In this document: positions 45,952-54,161 of the stretch, piece after piece
Position numbering within the stretch: position 1 is the stretch's first letter
Layout of the letters: the number at the start of each line of letters is the position of its first letter
Origin: Lachnospiraceae bacterium
GTDB lineage: Bacteria; Bacillota; Clostridia; Lachnospirales; Lachnospiraceae
Direction of reading: 5' to 3'
NCBI GenBank assembly: GCA_910575445.1
Contig: CAJTFW010000004.1
Span: 248,001-312,000 of the forward strand
DNA: 64,000 bases
Program-made: the position numbers and the translations under genes
The notes under the pieces: generated by a model
What the model saw: only the letters and a program-made list of their open reading frames with translations
Databases searched by the model: none
Told to the model about the DNA's origin: nothing

Positions 45952-48285
45952 TTATTTTTTAAAGATAATGATTACTTTGAAGAGGTCGCCGTCTGTCTCT
46001 ACTTTAAAGGTTCCGTTTTGGAGTTCGGTAAAGCTCTGGGCGATTGCGAGGCCAAGACCGCTGCCTTCGGTATTTCTGGAAAGGTCGCCACGTACAAAGC
46101 GCTCGGTTATCTCTTCTGGGGAGAAATTCATCTCAGTTGCTGACATATTTTTAAAGCTTACAATAACTTCTAGTTCATTTTCCCGCATGTCGATATAGAC
46201 TCTTGAGTGAGGCATCGAATATTTTAGGATATTTTGAACAAGGTTATCGATGACCCGGAAAGTCCGCTGCGGGTCAAGGGTTAAGATGCATTTTTCTCTT
46301 GGGAAATTCCAGCGAAAATCCAATGTACTTTCTGCAATCTTATCTTCATTTTCCAGGCGTACTTGTTTGATTAGGCTGACCAAATCTACTTCATCAAAAT
46401 TCATAACGATATTGTCACTTGTCGCTTTGCTGACTTCAAAGAGGTCTTCAATCAACACTTTTAAGCGCTGTGATTTTTTATCTAATGTCTCAATATAATT
46501 TTTGCGTTCCTCGTCTGTAATATCTTCTTTTTTCAGAAGGTCTACATAGGTGATAATCGCGGTCAGCGGTGTCTTTAAGTCATGGGAGACATTGGTGATT
46601 AGCTCTGTCTTCATATTCTGGCTTCTGACTTCGTTGTTGACTGCTTTTTGGAAGCCATTTCGAATATCAGTCAGTTCATCGCGTATTGGATTAAAAAGTC
46701 CCATATCTTCTTCTGTGGAGACATTTAAATCTCCTTCTGCCATCAGTCTTGTCACCTGCAGAAGTTTTTCATAATTACTTTGAATCTCCCAACATTTTTT
46801 CTTAATCAGTATATAGAGCAGAATTGTGTAGAGCAACGCTCCGAAGATTCCACCAAACCAGATACAGCAAAGGGCAGCGACAATCACACCGTTTAATCCT
46901 ACGACCTTCCAGATATTTCTGGTTAATTTTTCATCTAACTCGATATCCGTTGCCCAGTGCCAGAAACGAAGCCACAGATTTTTAAACCATCTGCAGATTT
47001 CGATGCAGAACATTTGTTCTCTTATCGTCCGTATTGGATGTGTAATATAAGGAAGTACAGATGCGATAGCCCAATACCAGCAAAGTGCAAAGCACAGCCA
47101 GAAGATAAAGATAAATATGGTGGTTGCCATCTGAGAAGCATTTCCAAAGCCAATGCTGTTAAAATCTTCCACAATACTGTCTGTCAGGGAATAGATTCCA
47201 AAATCCGAGATAGCAAAAGCACCCGTTGCTGCAAATCCTGTGATACCACCGCAGACCACCAGTTCTGTAGGAAGCCTGAAAAGCCGGTTCTTGCGAAGCT
47301 CTAATGCAGGTACATTCTGCAAAATCAAAGCGAGCACCGCCATTGCCATCCAGATAGCCAGCACACCAACGCTGTAGCCACTTCTCATATAGGCATTGCG
47401 CTCTATCCAATAATCTCTCCAACTATAATCATCGTTTTCTATTCTGTGAATCACAAAGAGAAAGGAAGTATTTTGAACCATTGGCGCTGGAATTGTCTTT
47501 AGAAGATTGTCATTGCGTTCTGCTATTTCATAAGCATCCTCATACGTAACCTCTTCGTAGACTGTCTCGGTAGCATCTTCACTTTCTTCTACAGTTCCTT
47601 CATAGACATAGGTCACATCTCCCATCCCATTGTCTTCCATAAGACGTATCAGAGAAGCCTGCTGCAAATATCCAAGGACATCATTTTCATCCATCGCAAG
47701 CCCCCAGGACTCTGCAATCTCAGGAACACCGCGGCTGTCATAGCGAATCAGGATTCCACCCTGATAATACTGTCTGGCATCTTCACTGTTGCCATGAATT
47801 GCACTGTTAAGATAGCCCTCCACTCCAAAATCCCTAGCCGGACCTGAGCCATAGCTTGCAAATTCATAATCACTTTGCATCGCTGAATATTGGTTGCGCA
47901 TATTTTTCATCAATCGAGAAGCAGCTTCTCTGATTTGTTCCTGCTCTGCTTCTGTAAATTTTCCCATATCATAGTTCTGGGTAAAATATGTGTACGCATC
48001 CATATCCGGCGTCATCTCATAGTTCATATAGTAAATCGAGGAAAGCATATAGCGTTTAAAGGCTTCATCTACCTCATACATAACCTCTTTCTGCTTTTCA
48101 TTCTGAACTTCATTTATATACATTTGTATATGTTCTGTTGCTCTGTTTCGAAAGAGAGGATAGGCACAGCACATCGCAGTCGCTGCTATTGCTGCACACA
48201 GAAGAATCAGAAGAATCCCTCTGTAGCTTCCTCCTTTTATGATATTCTTTTTGTTTATCTCACTGTTTTTCCATTTTATACCCAA
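45952..48285 (-). CDS. Membrane sensor histidine kinase of an OmpR-type two-component system
   Basis: A 777-residue kinase with a first membrane segment at about residues 22-44, a long extracytoplasmic region (about 45-300), further membrane segments between about 305 and 490, a HAMP-like stretch, the histidine box TNVSHDLKTPLTAIITYVD (about residue 565), an N box (VIDNLVQNILKYSM) and a G box (NTEGSGLGLAIAQSF). It overlaps the regulator by 26 bases. The only possible upstream start in frame is TTG at 48285; it has a weak G-rich site. The signal is unknown; Asp/Glu/Thr-rich stretches in the outer domain could bind a cation. Confidence 0.92.
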   Translation of the reverse strand: MGIKWKNSEINKKNIIKGGSYRGILLILLCAAIAATAMCCAYPLFRNRATEHIQMYINEVQNEKQKEVMYEVDEAFKRYMLSSIYYMNYEMTPDMDAYTYFTQNYDMGKFTEAEQEQIREAASRLMKNMRNQYSAMQSDYEFASYGSGPARDFGVEGYLNSAIHGNSEDARQYYQGGILIRYDSRGVPEIAESWGLAMDENDVLGYLQQASLIRLMEDNGMGDVTYVYEGTVEESEDATETVYEEVTYEDAYEIAERNDNLLKTIPAPMVQNTSFLFVIHRIENDDYSWRDYWIERNAYMRSGYSVGVLAIWMAMAVLALILQNVPALELRKNRLFRLPTELVVCGGITGFAATGAFAISDFGIYSLTDSIVEDFNSIGFGNASQMATTIFIFIFWLCFALCWYWAIASVLPYITHPIRTIREQMFCIEICRWFKNLWLRFWHWATDIELDEKLTRNIWKVVGLNGVIVAALCCIWFGGIFGALLYTILLYILIKKKCWEIQSNYEKLLQVTRLMAEGDLNVSTEEDMGLFNPIRDELTDIRNGFQKAVNNEVRSQNMKTELITNVSHDLKTPLTAIITYVDLLKKEDITDEERKNYIETLDKKSQRLKVLIEDLFEVSKATSDNIVMNFDEVDLVSLIKQVRLENEDKIAESTLDFRWNFPREKCILTLDPQRTFRVIDNLVQNILKYSMPHSRVYIDMRENELEVIVSFKNMSATEMNFSPEEITERFVRGDLSRNTEGSGLGLAIAQSFTELQNGTFKVETDGDLFKVIIIFKK

Positions 48286-48967
48286 CGCCCCACACCACCT
48301 TTAAATATTTTGGATTTCTTGGATTAATCTCAATCTTTTCCCGGATATTTCTTACATGTACCATAATCGTATCCGAATTTACTGCCTTTTCATTCCAGAC
48401 TCTTTCATAGATTTCATCTGCTGAGAACACACGCCCCGGATGCTTCATCAAAAGGAGCAAAATCCGATACTCCATCGGTGTTACCTTCACTGGCACGCCA
48501 TCCACCCGAAGCTCCACTTTCTCTTCATCTAACTCAAGCCCGCCAATTCGATACACATGCCCTTCCTCTGTGCCGCCATTTTTTAACTTATCCAGATAAC
48601 GGCTATAGCGCCGAAGCTGCGAATTCACTCTTGCTAAAAGCTCAAGAGGAGTAAAAGGCTTTGTTACATAGTCATCTGCTCCCATATTCAGTCCCAAAAT
48701 CTTATCTACTTCTTCTGACTTTGCCGAAAGCATAATCACTGGGAAATCATAGTCTTTTCGCATCTCCATAACCATCTGAATCCCGTCTTTTCTGGGCATC
48801 ATCACATCTACAATTGCCAGATGAATCTCTTCCCTATAGATAATTTCTAGTCCTTCAATTCCATCTGCTGCTTTAAAGACTTCATATTCCTGACTCTTTA
48901 AATAAATCTCAATCGCATCCCGAATCTCTTTGTCGTCTTCTACTACCAATACATGATACTTATCCAT
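48260..48967 (-). CDS. OmpR/PhoB-family response regulator
   Basis: A 235-residue regulator. Receiver domain with acidic pair VVEDDKEIRD, phospho-Asp54 in AIVDVMMPRKDG, Lys in DYVTKPFTPLELLAR; C-terminal winged helix with VPVKVTPMEYRILLLLMKHPG, SADEIYERVWNE and VVWGVGYKME. Start ATG at 48967 has GGGAGAG eight bases upstream; upstream in-frame ATGs (48973, 48997) are poorly placed. A TATAAT lies at 49027-49032. Pairs with the kinase at 45952-48285. Confidence 0.95.
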   Translation of the reverse strand: MDKYHVLVVEDDKEIRDAIEIYLKSQEYEVFKAADGIEGLEIIYREEIHLAIVDVMMPRKDGIQMVMEMRKDYDFPVIMLSAKSEEVDKILGLNMGADDYVTKPFTPLELLARVNSQLRRYSRYLDKLKNGGTEEGHVYRIGGLELDEEKVELRVDGVPVKVTPMEYRILLLLMKHPGRVFSADEIYERVWNEKAVNSDTIMVHVRNIREKIEINPRNPKYLKVVWGVGYKMEKQ

Positions 48968-49191
48968 CTTCATCTCTCCCTCTGTCTTTTTCATCATCTA
49001 TCTCATCCTGCCGCTCCTTTCTAGAAATTATAGGCCTTTATCTTTTTCCTGGCTGTATTCTATCGGCAGAATCTTAAAAACAAATGCAGGTATTTCTAAA
49101 GAATTCCTAAAGAAAGCCTGCATATTTTTCTTATTATAACACATATTAAAATCAGCGAATCACAATCTTTTAAAATAGAAGGAGTTTTTAT

Positions 49192-49347
49192 ATGAGCAAA
49201 GAAAAAGAACTTGACCTGGCCACCTGTTCGGTGCAGGATTGTACGGGTCTTATTCCTTCTGGTCCGATAAGCGAAGAAGAACTTGAAGACTATGAGGAAC
49301 TCTACCCTTTTCTCCCTAAAGTGCCCAAGACCAATACACAAAAATAA
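49192..49347 (+). CDS. Small acidic two-cysteine protein, 51 residues
   Basis: ATG at 49192 with AGAAGGAG upstream; the frame runs 51 codons to TAA, then a strong terminator. The peptide starts MSKEKELDLATCSVQDC, continues TGLIPSGPISEEELEDYEELY and ends PFLPKVPKTNTQK. It is very acidic in the middle and has two cysteines five residues apart followed by a Gly-Leu-Ile-Pro motif. I do not recognise a named family; the ordered, non-random composition with proper expression signals suggests a real small gene. It is divergent from the neighbouring two-component system. Confidence 0.75.
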   Translation: MSKEKELDLATCSVQDCTGLIPSGPISEEELEDYEELYPFLPKVPKTNTQK

Positions 49348-49361
49348 TACGCTTTGTCACA

Positions 49362-49419
49362 CAAAAAAGCTAATACCTAGGATTCTGTTTTACAGCCGTC
49401 CTAGGTATTAGCCCTTTTT
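49362..49419. terminator. Bidirectional terminator between the small acidic protein and the flavodoxin-like gene
   Basis: A perfect 14-bp stem (49369-49382 with 49399-49412), 16-base loop, with TTTTT on the plus side (49415-49419) and TTTTTT on the minus side (49362-49367). It serves both convergent transcripts. Confidence 0.92.
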
Positions 49420-49969
49420 AATGCTCTAAAGCCTGTGCCAGTTCTTCTAATTTCTCTTTGACATCAGGTCTGTCTTCTAGCCCTTTTTTATCTGAGCCTC
49501 CCATTGTAACTGCTCCTACACAGACTGCATCCAAATCATCTAACATATATTGTATGGTCTGTATGGTTCCTTCAAATTGTTTTGGCGATTCTGGCGCGCC
49601 TCCTACGAGAATCATCCCGCCCTTTTTTAAAGCTTGTCCTTTATCTCCACGAATCTTCGCCGCCCAGTAGACCTGAAGCCTGTCTAACACTGCTTTCATA
49701 CTTCCTGGAAGATTATAGAAATATACCGGTGCTGCCAGAAGAATTCTGTCTGCTTTTTCAAGCTTTTGATAGATTTCCTGCATCGCATCTTCCATGCAGC
49801 ACGCAGGATGTGTAAAACAATACCTGCAATCCCTGCAAGGCTCAATATCTTTTCTATTATAAAGCGGCAATATCTCCACCTCGCCGCTTAGCCGCTGCAC
49901 CAAATATTCTGTCAGCTGCATCGTATGTCCTTTTTTTCTAGGAGACCCCATCAGTATCAGTGTTCGCAT
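49418..49969 (-). CDS. Flavodoxin-like NAD(P)H-dependent FMN reductase family protein
   Basis: A 183-residue flavodoxin-fold protein. FMN phosphate loop LMGSPRKKGHTMQLTEY at the N-terminus; a CRDCRYCFTHPACCMED region (about residues 45-62) with five cysteines resembles the iron-sulfur flavoprotein or thiol-rich reductase subgroup; LAAPVYFYNLPGSMKAVLDR is the FMN isoalloxazine motif. Reduces flavins or quinone-like substrates; the exact acceptor is unknown. It starts one base after the HD-domain gene ends. Confidence 0.88.
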   Translation of the reverse strand: MRTLILMGSPRKKGHTMQLTEYLVQRLSGEVEILPLYNRKDIEPCRDCRYCFTHPACCMEDAMQEIYQKLEKADRILLAAPVYFYNLPGSMKAVLDRLQVYWAAKIRGDKGQALKKGGMILVGGAPESPKQFEGTIQTIQYMLDDLDAVCVGAVTMGGSDKKGLEDRPDVKEKLEELAQALEH

Positions 49970-50548
49970 CTATTCTGTCATCTCCTTTTCTATCAGAGTT
50001 TCTGTCGCCTTCATGGCATCTAATGTCAGCTGCATCAGTTTCTCCAAGTCCCATCCCAACTGCTCTGCTCCTGTACGAATAATATCCCTAGAACATCCTG
50101 CTGCAAAACGCTTGTCTTTGAATTTCTTCTTAAGGCTTGACAGTTCCATATCTGTACAGCTTTTGGATGGTCTCATCCGCGCTGCGGCGCCCACAAGCCC
50201 GGTCAGCTCGTCACAGGCAAACAAAATCTTCTCCATCTCATGTACAGGCTCTACCTCGCTACAGATGCCATACCCATGACTACATACCGCATGGACCACT
50301 TCCTCTTCTGCCTGAATCTCTGCCAAAAGCTCTGGTGCCTTTTTACAGTGCTCCTCTGGATATTTCTCAAAATCCACATCATGCAAAAGCCCACAAAGCC
50401 CCCAGAATTCTTCCTCTCCATGCCCTAGCTCTTTTGCAAACCATCGCATCACAGCTTCTACAGTATAGGCATGTTGGATATGAAATGGCTCTGTGTTGTA
50501 TTTTTTTAACAATTCCAACGCCTGCTCTCTTGTAATCTTTGTTGTCAT
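49970..50548 (-). CDS. HD-domain protein
   Basis: A 192-residue HD protein: HAYTVEAVMRWFA (first His), CGLLHDVDFEKYPEEHCKKA (HD pair), AVCSHGYG and the later Asp in ILFACDELTGLV. It belongs to the HDIG-type group often annotated as hydrolase; substrate unknown. AGGAGA precedes ATG 50548. It is immediately followed by the flavodoxin-like gene. Confidence 0.88.
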   Translation of the reverse strand: MTTKITREQALELLKKYNTEPFHIQHAYTVEAVMRWFAKELGHGEEEFWGLCGLLHDVDFEKYPEEHCKKAPELLAEIQAEEEVVHAVCSHGYGICSEVEPVHEMEKILFACDELTGLVGAAARMRPSKSCTDMELSSLKKKFKDKRFAAGCSRDIIRTGAEQLGWDLEKLMQLTLDAMKATETLIEKEMTE

Positions 50549-50566
50549 CTTATTTTTCTCCTTTTA

Positions 50567-51298
50567 TCATAAAAATATCGCTGGTAACACATACATTCCA
50601 ATCAGGATATACACGATAAGGTGCACCGGATAGAACCAATAAAAGAACCATTTGGGTTGTCTGCCGCGCGCTCCATTGTAGAAAAAGAGCAATAGATATG
50701 CCAAAACTGCTGTATGTTCCCATGCACATAAGGCTGCTCCTGCGATGCACTGCAAGAGCCTCCACGGGCGAAACACATATAAAGTGACCATCAGCAGCAC
50801 CCCAAAATCACCATAGTCCACATGTAAGACCTCTGCCAAACACATACCAACAAGTGCAGCTGCAATCTGCATCAGAGGTGTCTTCTGAAAATATTGGATG
50901 GCATACAGTGTAAAAAGGCCCAAAAGCAGTGTAAAATAGACATTTTGATGCTCCCAATACCATGGGGTAATATGCAGTGCAAAGTCAAAAGGAATCTCAC
51001 TAAGCAATGCAAAAATCCCAAGCCATATGGCATATTTAGCTATATTTTTCGTGTGAACAAAACCTTCCACTAAGAGGAAACAAAACATTGGAAATGCAAG
51101 CCTTCCAATCCCTCTAAGTATCTTATCAAACTGATAGATTTCGTTCCAGTTCGCCGCAAAGCGACTGCCAAGCGGGGAACCGCCCCATGCATTTAACACA
51201 TAGGCTTCTAGTATCACTGCTCCCAGATGGTCGATAGCCATTATCCCAATAGCTACCCACTTTAGTACGGCCCCGCTAAGCCCAATTTTAGTCTTCAT
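50567..51298 (-). CDS. TraX family membrane protein
   Basis: A 243-residue membrane protein with about seven hydrophobic segments and the TraX pattern: LKWVAIGIMAIDHLGA near the N-terminus, GRLAFPMFCFLLVEGF, LSEIPFDFAL, and QPKWFFYWFYPVHLIVYIL near the end. TraX in F plasmid N-acetylates pilin; chromosomal relatives are presumably acyltransferases of unknown target. It overlaps the preceding gene by 11 bases. Confidence 0.92.
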   Translation of the reverse strand: MKTKIGLSGAVLKWVAIGIMAIDHLGAVILEAYVLNAWGGSPLGSRFAANWNEIYQFDKILRGIGRLAFPMFCFLLVEGFVHTKNIAKYAIWLGIFALLSEIPFDFALHITPWYWEHQNVYFTLLLGLFTLYAIQYFQKTPLMQIAAALVGMCLAEVLHVDYGDFGVLLMVTLYVFRPWRLLQCIAGAALCAWEHTAVLAYLLLFFYNGARGRQPKWFFYWFYPVHLIVYILIGMYVLPAIFL

Positions 51299-51959
51299 GT
51301 TTCTCTACAATCTCACCTTGTCTTTTATAGATAGCATGTTCTGGCACAACGCCACGGACAGAAGACAATGGATAGATATTGCTCTCTCTGCCAACAACCG
51401 TTCCCGGATTTAAGATGGAGCCGCAGCCCACTTCTACATAGTCACCGACCATAGCGCCAAATTTTTTGATGCCTGTCTCAATATCACCCTCTGGTGTATG
51501 TACCTTTACCAGCTTTTTATCAGATTTCACATTGGAAGTGATAGAGCCAGCACCCATATGAGCCTTATAACCTAGGATAGAATCCCCTACATAGTTATAG
51601 TGTGGCACCTGTACTTTGTTAAACAATACCACATTTTTTAATTCGGTGGAATTACCAACCACTGCCCCCTCGCCTACTAACGCATTGCCGCGGATAAAAG
51701 CACAGTGACGCACCTCTGCCTCCTTGCCAATAATAGCCGGGCCATGGATATAGGCACTGTCAAATACTTTGGCTGATTTGGCAATCCAGACGTCTTCTCC
51801 TATTTTGTCATATTCTTCCTCGCTAAGTGTCTTCCCAAGCTTTTTGATAAATTCTCCAATCTTAGGCAACGCCTCCCATGGATAAGTAAGCCCCTCAAAA
51901 AGCTCTGCTGCAATCGTCTCATTTAAATCATATAAATCTTGAATCTGAATCTTACTCAT
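51288..51959 (-). CDS. Left-handed beta-helix (hexapeptide-repeat) nucleotidyl/acyltransferase-like protein
   Basis: A 223-residue protein with repeated hexapeptides (VWIAKSAKVFDSAYIHGPAI; AFIRGNALVGEGAVVGNS; NYVGDSILGYKAHMGAGSI) that form a beta-helix. The sequence resembles the C-terminal half of GlmU-type proteins but has no nucleotidyltransferase domain. The NVKSDKKLVKVH segment and GCGSILNPGTVVG are typical of clostridial stand-alone versions. Substrate unknown. Leader carries a hairpin repeat element (51974-52076). AGGAGG precedes ATG 51959. Confidence 0.85.
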   Translation of the reverse strand: MSKIQIQDLYDLNETIAAELFEGLTYPWEALPKIGEFIKKLGKTLSEEEYDKIGEDVWIAKSAKVFDSAYIHGPAIIGKEAEVRHCAFIRGNALVGEGAVVGNSTELKNVVLFNKVQVPHYNYVGDSILGYKAHMGAGSITSNVKSDKKLVKVHTPEGDIETGIKKFGAMVGDYVEVGCGSILNPGTVVGRESNIYPLSSVRGVVPEHAIYKRQGEIVEKHED

Positions 51960-51973
51960 TCTATAACCTCCTA

Positions 51974-52175
51974 TTTAAGTTCCGCTCCATCCCTTCAAGC
52001 CCCTTTATCTAGAACAATTTCCGGCTACTCCGTATCCTGAAATCGTTCTGGGGCTTGAAAGGCTTTCGCTGTTTTTAAGTTCCGCTCCAGCTCTCCAAGC
52101 CCCCTTATCTAGAACAATTTCCGGCTACTTCGTATCCTGAAATCGTTCTGGGGCTTTGTGGGCTTTCGCTGTTTT
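51974..52175 (-). repeat. Tandem pair of hairpin repeat elements between topB and the beta-helix gene
   Basis: Two nearly identical ~100-base units (51974-52076 and 52077-52175). On the minus strand each runs ACAGCGAAAGCC ... GGAGCGGAACTTAAA, with an outer stem (CAAGCCCC/GGGGCTTG) and an inner stem AGAACGATTTCAGG / CCGGAAATTGTTCT. The unit nearest topB encodes the last 16 residues and the stop of TopB. The other sits directly before the Shine-Dalgarno of the beta-helix gene. Boundaries and inner-stem core match the elements at 27192-27358. The T-rich end is on the plus strand, opposite to the local genes, so they are not ordinary terminators. Confidence 0.88.
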
Positions 52176-54161
52176 GTTCTCTGTTTTTTTATAATATGCT
52201 GCTGCCGCGTCAAAATATGGCTTCATTGCAAAATGTTGCTGGCTTTTTAACACCTGTTCTGTTCGGCTTCTGACAAAGTGTTCTAATTTACCCATATATT
52301 CTTCTGAAGTAATCTCTCCATTGGCTACATAGGTCAACCCCTTCTCCCAACTTGCTGTCAGCTCTGGATTTAACAGTGAGCGAATTGATACATTGACCAC
52401 ATCAAAAATATTTTCCCCTAAAAGGGTTGGTGTAATCATCTGTGTTTTTTTATTTAGCGCTATGTATTTAATATTAACTAGCTTCTTCAGTATCTCTGCT
52501 CTTGTTGCACTTGTGCCAATTCCACTGCCTTTTATCTGTGCTCTTAACTCCTCATCCTCGATAAGCTGTCCTGCATTTTCCATTGCCAGAATCATCGAGC
52601 CAGAATTATAGCGCTTTGGTGGAGAAGTCTCCCCCTCCTTTATCTTAATTGCCTTCACAGGTAATTTCATCCCTTTTTTCAGCGTCTTTAATTCCTCTGA
52701 TAAATCCGCACTGGCATCTTGTTCTTCTTCCTTCTTATTGTCTGGTACATTTGGCGTCACTTTTAGATACCCTTCCTCCATAAGCACCCGAAAATTCGCA
52801 AAAAACTTCTCCTTCTCCATTTGTGTGACAAGCGCTGTCTTCTGATAGATTGCCGGCGGATAGAAAATACTTAGAAATCGCCTTACAATCAGCTCATATA
52901 CCTTCTGTGCAACTGGTGAGAGACTTTTTAACACGGAAATCCCCTGTCCGGTGGGAATTATCGCATAGTGGTCTGTAATCTGTTTATCATTGGTGTAGCG
53001 GGTCTTCTCAATCCCTTTTTGACTTCCCTTTGTCAAAATCTCCTGGGCAAAAGAAGCAGCTGTAGGATATTGCCGAAGTCCTCCTAGATTTTTATGGATT
53101 TCCTTGGCCACTGCTGTAGAGAGTACACGGGCATCTGTTCTAGGATAAGTCACCAGCTTTTTCTCATACAGCTCCTGTGTAATCTTCAACGTCTCATCCG
53201 GGCTTATCTTAAATCTTTTCGAACATTCATTCTGTAACTCCGCCAGGTTAAAAAGCAGTGGTGCATAGCGCGTCTCCTTCTTACGCTCCACAGACACTAC
53301 CAAAGCTTCCTGCGGTGTAATCGCCTTTAATTTCTGTATCAGCGCCTTTGCATCGTCTTCCTTTTTAAATCCATTTTCCTTATATAAAAGCGGGGACTGA
53401 AAATAAGCACTCCCCTCCACCGCTCTCCACTCCCCATCAAAAGCCTTCCCCAAAAGCTCCTGTGTCAAAAGCACCCGGTAAAAAGGCGTCTTGACAAAAG
53501 AGCGGATTTCCCGTTCTCTGCGCACCACCATCCCAAGTACACAAGTCATCACCCGTCCCACAGATATCACCGTATACTTTACATTCTGAAAACTAGAGAC
53601 TGCCCGTCCATACTGTAATGTCAAAAGCCGGGAAAAATTAATCCCCATCAGATAGTCTTCTTTGGCTCTAAGATACGCCGAATCTGACAGATGGTCATAC
53701 TCTGACAAATCCTTTGCTTCCTGAATTCCCCGAAGAATCTCTTCTTCTGTCTGTGAGTCAATCCAGACACGAAGTCTTTTCTTCCCTTTAACACCAGCCA
53801 TCTGCTCCACTAACCGGTAGATATATTCCCCTTCCCGTCCAGAGTCTGTACACACATAGATGCAGGTGACATCTTTTCGATTCAAAAGTCCACTGACAAT
53901 GGTAAATTGTTTTTTCACACCGTCAATAATTTCATACTTCCACTCTTTGGGAAGAAATGGAAGAGTGGCAAGAGACCATCTTTTATAGCGCTCATCATAG
54001 ACTTCCGGGTAGCTCATAGTCACGAGATGCCCTACGCACCAGGTGACGATGGCACTCTCAGATTCTAGATAGCCATCTTGTTTTTTCATATTTAGTTTTA
54101 AAGCCTTTGCAAATTCTTGCGCTACGCTAGGCTTTTCAGCGATGTATAGATTTTTACTCAT
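52125..54161 (-). CDS. topB: DNA topoisomerase III
   Basis: A 678-residue type IA topoisomerase. TOPRIM motif YIAEKPSVAQEFAKAL, then CTDSGREGEYIYRLVEQ, the catalytic Tyr motif KLVTYPRTDARVLS, IKGSGIGTSATRAEI in sequence with LGENIFDVVNV. It decatenates and relaxes DNA. The extreme C-terminus (from about ACAGCG) reads TAKAHKAPERFQDTK and is encoded entirely by the hairpin repeat described at 51974-52175, so the natural stop codon seems to have been replaced. ATG 54161 has GGAATGAGGA upstream. Confidence 0.96.
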   Translation of the reverse strand: MSKNLYIAEKPSVAQEFAKALKLNMKKQDGYLESESAIVTWCVGHLVTMSYPEVYDERYKRWSLATLPFLPKEWKYEIIDGVKKQFTIVSGLLNRKDVTCIYVCTDSGREGEYIYRLVEQMAGVKGKKRLRVWIDSQTEEEILRGIQEAKDLSEYDHLSDSAYLRAKEDYLMGINFSRLLTLQYGRAVSSFQNVKYTVISVGRVMTCVLGMVVRREREIRSFVKTPFYRVLLTQELLGKAFDGEWRAVEGSAYFQSPLLYKENGFKKEDDAKALIQKLKAITPQEALVVSVERKKETRYAPLLFNLAELQNECSKRFKISPDETLKITQELYEKKLVTYPRTDARVLSTAVAKEIHKNLGGLRQYPTAASFAQEILTKGSQKGIEKTRYTNDKQITDHYAIIPTGQGISVLKSLSPVAQKVYELIVRRFLSIFYPPAIYQKTALVTQMEKEKFFANFRVLMEEGYLKVTPNVPDNKKEEEQDASADLSEELKTLKKGMKLPVKAIKIKEGETSPPKRYNSGSMILAMENAGQLIEDEELRAQIKGSGIGTSATRAEILKKLVNIKYIALNKKTQMITPTLLGENIFDVVNVSIRSLLNPELTASWEKGLTYVANGEITSEEYMGKLEHFVRSRTEQVLKSQQHFAMKPYFDAAAAYYKKTENKTAKAHKAPERFQDTK

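Noticed and set aside
51974-52175. Ordinary rho-independent terminator of topB
   Set aside because: The T-run is on the plus strand, while topB and the next gene are on the minus strand; the unit also overlaps the topB coding region.
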